From: Cunninghamia lanceolata
Taxonomy: Eukaryota > Streptophyta > Pinopsida > Cupressales > Cupressaceae
Assembly (NCBI GenBank): GCA_027924645.1
Contig: BSBN01000140.1
Location: 6,082,501 to 6,146,500 of the forward strand
Length of the DNA: 64,000 nt
Direction: 5' to 3'
Shown: piece after piece, positions 58,571-64,000 of the stretch
How the letters are laid out: every line of letters starts with the position of its first letter
How positions within the stretch are numbered: the first letter of the stretch is position 1
Notes under the pieces: generated by a model
Told to the model about the DNA's origin: nothing
Seen by the model: the letters and a program-made list of their open reading frames with translations, nothing else
Databases searched by the model: none
Program-made: the position numbers and the translations under genes

Positions 58571-60177
58571 GGTCACCTCTCCCAAGACTAATGAACACCT
58601 TGGTCCTCTTGCATCCCCTAAACACATCATCATGTCAGTTCATTTCATCATTGTATGCCTACTCTCCCCCTTGACGTGTTTTCTCAATCACCCCTATTTG
58701 ACCTCGTGGCCTGAGTCGAGCACAACCCACCTTCCCCCCCACCCTCTCCCTTCTCTGATCAGCCTTGTCTGTTTCCCCCAGCAAACACCCCACATCCCTA
58801 TTAAACATCCCCCACCCTCGCTGCCTGTGTCAAGCACAACCCCCCTGCCTGAGCAAACACTCCTCCCACCCCAATTAAAACATATTACAAAATCTAAAAA
58901 AAAATACAATAAAACATTTCAAAAAAAAAAAATGATCAGCACCCAATGGGTGCCAGACCCTACCCCCACGCCTGATAGGTGCCCCCCATCACTCCCCCAC
59001 CCACTGGGTGCTCCACCATTCCCCCTCTCCCATCCTAACCCCCTTCCCTCCCTCCCACTATCCGGACCCCCCTTCCTCTCCCATCCCAACTCCCTTTAAC
59101 CACCCTAGACTCTGCCTCCCTTACAGCCCGTCCCCCTCCTAACACTACATCCACCCTCACACCCCTCCCTCCCCCTTCCCCTTCCCTAGCACACGCTCAG
59201 TGCTCCCTCTCACTCCCTTCCATCCCGACCCCTCAATGCCTAGCCCTTTCCTATATCCATGTGCCTTCAGCGTTGATTCCATCCTGTGGTGCCTAAAAAG
59301 CACCTATCTCTACCCTCAGCGCCCATTGGATGCCACTCCACACACCCATGCGCCCCACAATACCCCTTTCCCGCCAAAACCATTCAAACACAACAAAAAA
59401 AATAACAATAATAAAATTATAAATAAAAACAAAATTTTCAAAAAATCAAAAAACCCATAAAAATTTTCAAAAAAAATTAAAAAGAAACAAAAAAAATTCA
59501 AAAATTTTCACACCCATTTGCTCAGTTTGGATGCTAATCCCCATTTTATGTGCTAAAATTCAAAAACCCATTTTTTCAAACCCTCCATTTACCCTACTGC
59601 AACTATCATTACATCACATCAAACCAAAATCACAAGGAAAGGTTAAAATCACTCACTAGCTCACTAACTGCTACAAGTCGTAGGTACTCCCGCACCCACT
59701 CTGCTCGGTGCTTCTCTCGAGGAATCCCTGCCATCGATCCTCTTCCTCTTCCTCTTTTTTCCACCTCCACAATCATAAAAAGTAAAATGAGCTTTCTAGC
59801 TCTCTTTTTACTTTTTAACCCACTCAACTTTTCCTTTTTCATCTCTTTTTATCTGTTTTCCACTTCTTTTATCTTTTTCACCCCACTTTTTATCTTCTTT
59901 TCTCTTTTTTCCTGCACCCACTTCATTTTCCCACTTTTTCCATCTACCCACCTCATTTTTTTCCATTTTTTCACCATTTCTATCATTTCTTCCCTGTTCT
60001 TCAGTCTCGGGACAACCTTTTCCATCCCTTTCCATCATTTTTTTTGTCGATCTCTTGAGGGGGCATCACCTCACCACCCATTCAACTTCTTTTGACTCAT
60101 CGAGGTAGATTTATCAAAAAATCTATATTCTTTGATATCCTGTCAACCCGCTAAACGCAACAGTCATGATGCCATAT
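58571..60177. other. Spacer of D: pyrimidine-rich low-complexity sequence
   Basis: 58690-59260 is dominated by CCCACC/CCCTCCC runs, 59390-59510 by A-runs, and 59750-60060 by TTTTTC runs. Apparent frames (178 and 181 codons) have the composition of the tracts and no domain, so I do not call them genes. Confidence 0.6.
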
Positions 60178-60192
60178 CAAAGAGGGGCAAAA
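60178..60192 (+). promoter_or_regulatory. Polypurine tract of D
   Basis: caaagaggggcaaaa directly before the 3' LTR, identical to 5276-5290 of D2. Confidence 0.85.
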
Positions 60193-61269
60193 TGTAGACA
60201 CTTGAAAATGGTCACAACCAACTTCATCCACTCACGCATTCAACCCTAATCCACCTACATCACTTCGTCCAATCCAATTATTAATTAAATAATTTTTAAT
60301 TATTTAATTAATTTATTCTGCACCTTTATCATGTCATAAAAATTAAATTCCTCTACTATAGTTTGAAAATTAAATATTTTTGACTCTAGTCCATTCCAAA
60401 AATTAAATAAATTACCATATTTATTTAATTCCTTATTTTGTGCACTTTTGATTACTTTTTCTAATCATGATTATTTTCTTCTAATCCATGTGCACTTGAA
60501 TTAATTTTAATTAATTCATCATTACAAATCCCCATGTTTCTAGAAGTCCACTTGTCATTTAATGTACACACATGTACATGACTAGTGGTACTTTGGAAGC
60601 ATAGGCAAATTTTTCAAATTGAGTACATTTGTTCTCTTTCTTCGACCCCACTCCATGTTTCACTATTCATCTCAATTTAAAATTCCATGCAACACTATTT
60701 GAACACTATTCCTCTAATTTTAAATTCCACAAAATTTCTCACAAAGTCCAAGCCTTACCTTTTCATAAATGAGTCCTTACATGTCATACACCCACTCAAT
60801 CTTGGCCATCCATCCATTCAAACTTGAATTCTCATCCATTGATCATTCCTTGAATCTTGGGGCAACCTTCTCATCCAATCCAATCATGCCATTTGTCCAA
60901 TTCTCCTTTCTTGAGGATCCTCAAGCAATCTCAACCATTGATCCTTCAAATTGATCCTAGCCCTCCAATCCTATCTCCAAAAATCTATAAATTGAGGCCT
61001 CCACCTCCCATTTGGAACATGTCATTTTATGCAATGTTATGCTGTCAATTTGAGTGCTCACATACATACATCTAGTGCAATTCAAAGTAGTTTAGACATA
61101 GCATAGTATATCTTAGAGTAAATCACTACTTATATGCTTAGATAGGGTGCAATTTAGATAATTAGTGCATTAGTAGTTTAACTCAATCTTGAGGTCCCTT
61201 GGACTTGAGATTGGATACATTTTAGGTGTAATTTGCATCCATTTTAGGTCTCATTTTCATAGGTAGACA
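60193..61269 (+). repeat. 3' LTR of D
   Basis: 1077 bp, TGTAGACACTTG..GGTAGACA, a direct copy of 41885-42980. Homology ends exactly at GACA on both sides. Confidence 0.9.
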
Positions 61270-64000
61270 CATCATATACCTATAGAAAATCCTCCTACAT
61301 ACACCTCTAAGTGCCAGCTGTGTCAAGTATGATCTCCTCCATAAAACCTCAAAGAGAACAGTATAACAACACCCAAAATCGTTCAATCTCAAGAGATCAA
61401 ACAAAACATATGTATCATATAACTACATTGATGTAAGCTTCTAAAAGAAGATCAAACTACTCCATTTCTCATCTTAGGAAATCAGCCCATAAACCATCTC
61501 CAAACAGTCCTCATCAATGAATTATATCTCAAACTCAAATGCACAAGGAGATAACCATTCCAAACATCACTCAAATGAATCCTCTTGAACTAACTACATA
61601 GCTCAAGATCCATATCTATGAAAGATAAAGCATATAGACTCATGCTAAACCATCCTCAAATGAGTCTCCATAATTGTTCACCATGAATCAACTCAATCCC
61701 ATGAGAACGAAAGCACGGAACATAACACATTTGAAATAATAAATTACCAAAACAAACCAAGAGTGGAGAATAAGAATGCTCCTCCAAGAGATACAAGCCA
61801 TCATGACTCCTCCAAAAATAATATCCTCATAGGTCTCTTTTGAACTCACGTCCAACCAAGGTGTAGGCTCTTCAGACTTTCTGTTGAAATCTCATCAAGA
61901 GTAACCATCTCAACAACACTTCTCTCATCTTAAGAGAAATACAGCCTCACCTCATTTTCCATGTATCCATGAGTACCTACAAACAATCATCTCATGCTAA
62001 ACTCCAAATGCATGACTACACCATCATGAATTTCTCAAGCATATGACCAATGCACCCCAAACACAATAAATCACTAGACCATTGTCTAAGCTCTAATCTT
62101 ATGAATTAGGGACTTGTCTTGACATCATGATCTCACCATCCCCCTTAGGAGATTCCATGCTCCAAGTGAACATAGTGTGGTCTCAAGAGAAATGTATCAT
62201 GCCAAAACTCTAATGTTACCATGACATAAAACAAACAAACTCTAAACCAACATCACCTATCAAGCACCACTGACACCTCAATTGAAAAATCCATGAGTCC
62301 TCCATGGCTCCATGATGTTACACATCTTCAATATCATGAAGATGACCCATCTCCAAATAGTGTCCATGAAAATGTGAAATAACCCTTCTACAACAATAGG
62401 ATCTAAGAGCTCCTCTTATTAACATCTGCAACACTCAAGAAGATCATCCATCACCAAGTGATGAATTCAGAGTCATTGCTAAAGCTCCCACTGAATCGTG
62501 ACAACCGATCTGTCCAAGCATCATGATAAAACATCTCCTAATCTAAAAATCCTGTAGGTACACACATTAACATGTCCATCTGATAGTAATACAAGTGGCA
62601 CCAAGATCTCCAAAACCAAGGAAATACAAGATCACTATCAAAATCTTACACAAAACTATGTATCCAAGATATTCATGACATCATGATACACATGCTACAG
62701 GTCCCCTTAACCGACTAACCAAGTACTCTACACCATCCATTCTCTCATCCCAAATCAACCACACCAATGCACAAGTGACCACAAACAAGGGAAGATAACA
62801 AGTCTGCATAAACACTAAATCAATCTTGTGGATATAGATAGTCCACTTCTGAGTTATCCCATTGAAATCAATAGGTTGTGCACACCTACAAAACTACATA
62901 ACTTGTAGCTCCAATATACTGAAACATGCAAACCCATCATTTTGCTAATAATCAACAAACTAAGATTCATAAGAGAATTACCATTTAGACAACAAGACTC
63001 AAGCACTAGATCATGCTCAAATCTAATTCACCAATCAGGTTCATAATCCAAGCACCATAATCTAGGAATCCACCAAGGATCACCATAGAAATGTTGAGCG
63101 ATAGATCACGTACCAACAATCCCATGGAGAGAAAGCATCTCACCTTGTCACACCATGCATGGAGCATGCATGCAAAACTACAACTATCTCATCCAGCAAC
63201 ACCCTAAAGACAAGGTCTAGAAAATAGCTTAACTCTATCTCCACAAAACCACAAGTTTTTTTACTCTTGACCATGTAAAACCTGCAAAACCACTGTGTCT
63301 TAAAAATAACCATGCACATCCACATCCACTTCACATCTGGAAGACTCAAAAGTTTGAAACAAAAAACACCATAGTAGTTAAACCAGAATAATGGATTATC
63401 ATAGATGAGCATTAACCATAGATTTTTTATGAAAGTCTATAAAACCCTTAGATCCAAGAAACATGAATTCGAGCCATGCAAGTACAAAGCATTGTTGAAA
63501 GGAAAAAAAATACAGTTCAAGAACTCCAGGCCCATTTCAAGCCAACTCCATAACCACCAACATGCACATGCATCCGAGGGAGACATGCTATTCTAGAAGC
63601 TTCCAGATCATCCAATGATCAACTATATAGCCTATATGCAATTGGGGTAACAAAAATAATGCCTTCCAATACCAAGAGTAAACACCCAGCATAAGCATGT
63701 TACTCCATAGCTAAAAAACAACACAAGCTTCTCCATATCACTAGGGAGCCTCTCACACAGACACCCAATATGAAATCTTTGCTACAACACAACCACAAAG
63801 CAAAAAATCCCACCCCATGCATCAAAATCATTCCACTACCTATCATGAGTTCTAGATCAACATCATTTCAAAGAAACCAACTCCATTTTCTCCTTCTTCA
63901 CCATCCTTCAAGCTACATGTTGTCTCCTAAAACTAAAACAAAAAGAGAAAACAACTTTCACTCAACAAAGGATCAATCTTTAGCCGATTCCTTCACATTT
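61270..64000 (-). other. Element F internal region, right of D; non-coding in all frames
   Basis: Resumes after the CATCA duplication (61270-61274). Base composition and wording resemble 40934-41884. I find no RT, integrase or gag motif over 2.7 kb, and no repeat array. It is either a non-autonomous element or too old to read; an unrelated origin cannot be excluded. Confidence 0.4.

Larger units (their letters stand above)
41885..61269 (+). mobile_element. Element D: 19.4-kb Tat-lineage LTR retrotransposon with an antisense PMD gene
   Basis: LTRs 41885-42980 and 60193-61269 start TGTAGACAC and end TAGACA. Flanks CATTA (41880-41884) and CATCA (61270-61274) are a duplication with one change. 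The plus strand carries a 2.8-kb leader, gag, PR, a G-patch-like linker, RT, RH, aRH and integrase (45.8-53.3 kb). The minus strand carries a PMD gene at 55.4-58.6 kb, before the polypurine tract 60178-60192. The PR form (DNGSGLNIC), G-patch motif and aRH place it in the Tat lineage. All genes are broken. It carries a 1.19-kb solo LTR insertion. LTR divergence is about 5% in the first 100 bp. Confidence 0.92.

Noticed and set aside
58563..59099. 178-codon Pro-rich frame
   Set aside because: Composition of a CCCACC-rich tract; no motif and no homologue in D2's spacer.
59550..60095. 181-codon Phe/Ser-rich frame that could look like a membrane protein
   Set aside because: Product of TTTTC runs in the D spacer; hydrophobicity follows from T-rich codons.

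Overview
The window is plant nuclear DNA made almost entirely of nested LTR retrotransposons. I found no host gene, rRNA, tRNA or CRISPR array. Typical plant families are present: a Ty3/gypsy chromovirus with a chromodomain, Tat-lineage Ty3/gypsy elements with the extra archaeal-type RNase H (aRH), tRNA-iMet and tRNA-Asp type primer sites, and a Plant Mobile Domain (PMD) gene. Very long elements (16-19 kb), decayed reading frames and deep nesting suggest a large genome, most likely a gymnosperm. That taxonomic call is inference. The letters A-G below are my own labels.

Layout, left to right. 1-560: sequence like the LTR of element C. 1691-5997: 3' part of D2, a relative of element D, with an antisense PMD gene and a 3' LTR, inserted in the integrase of chromovirus E (5998 to about 8.2 kb). 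8925-13352 and 20626-23090: Tat-like element A, split between its aRH linker and its RT by the gag-only element G (13358-20620, 5-bp duplication ATACA/ATACG). About 23531-24155 and 40622 onward: a minus-strand LTR and internal region of element F, probably copia type. F was split first by chromovirus B (24156-40616, minus strand, perfect duplication GCAAG) and further right by D. B's gag was in turn split by C (30688-38544, minus strand, perfect duplication CTTCT), a young gag-only element with an intact 645-codon gag. 41885-61269: D, a 19.4-kb Tat-lineage element (duplication CATTA/CATCA) with gag, protease, RT, RH, aRH and integrase on the plus strand and a PMD gene on the minus strand between pol and the 3' LTR. 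A solo LTR of B's family (56887-58076, perfect duplication CATGG) lies inside that PMD gene. 61275-64000 is again F.

How it fits together. Only C keeps an intact long coding frame. B's PR-RT-RH-IN-chromodomain frame is continuous apart from four TAG codons. A, D, D2, E and G are pseudogenised. C and G carry gag but no pol, so they would need enzymes supplied by other elements. The most notable points are: the antisense PMD + acidic linker + coiled-coil gene in two diverged Tat elements at the same place; the PR-aRH-RT order in A; the intact gag-only element C, whose LTR holds several TGACGTCA palindromes; and decay dominated by TAG and TGA stops, as expected from CHG and CG methylation.
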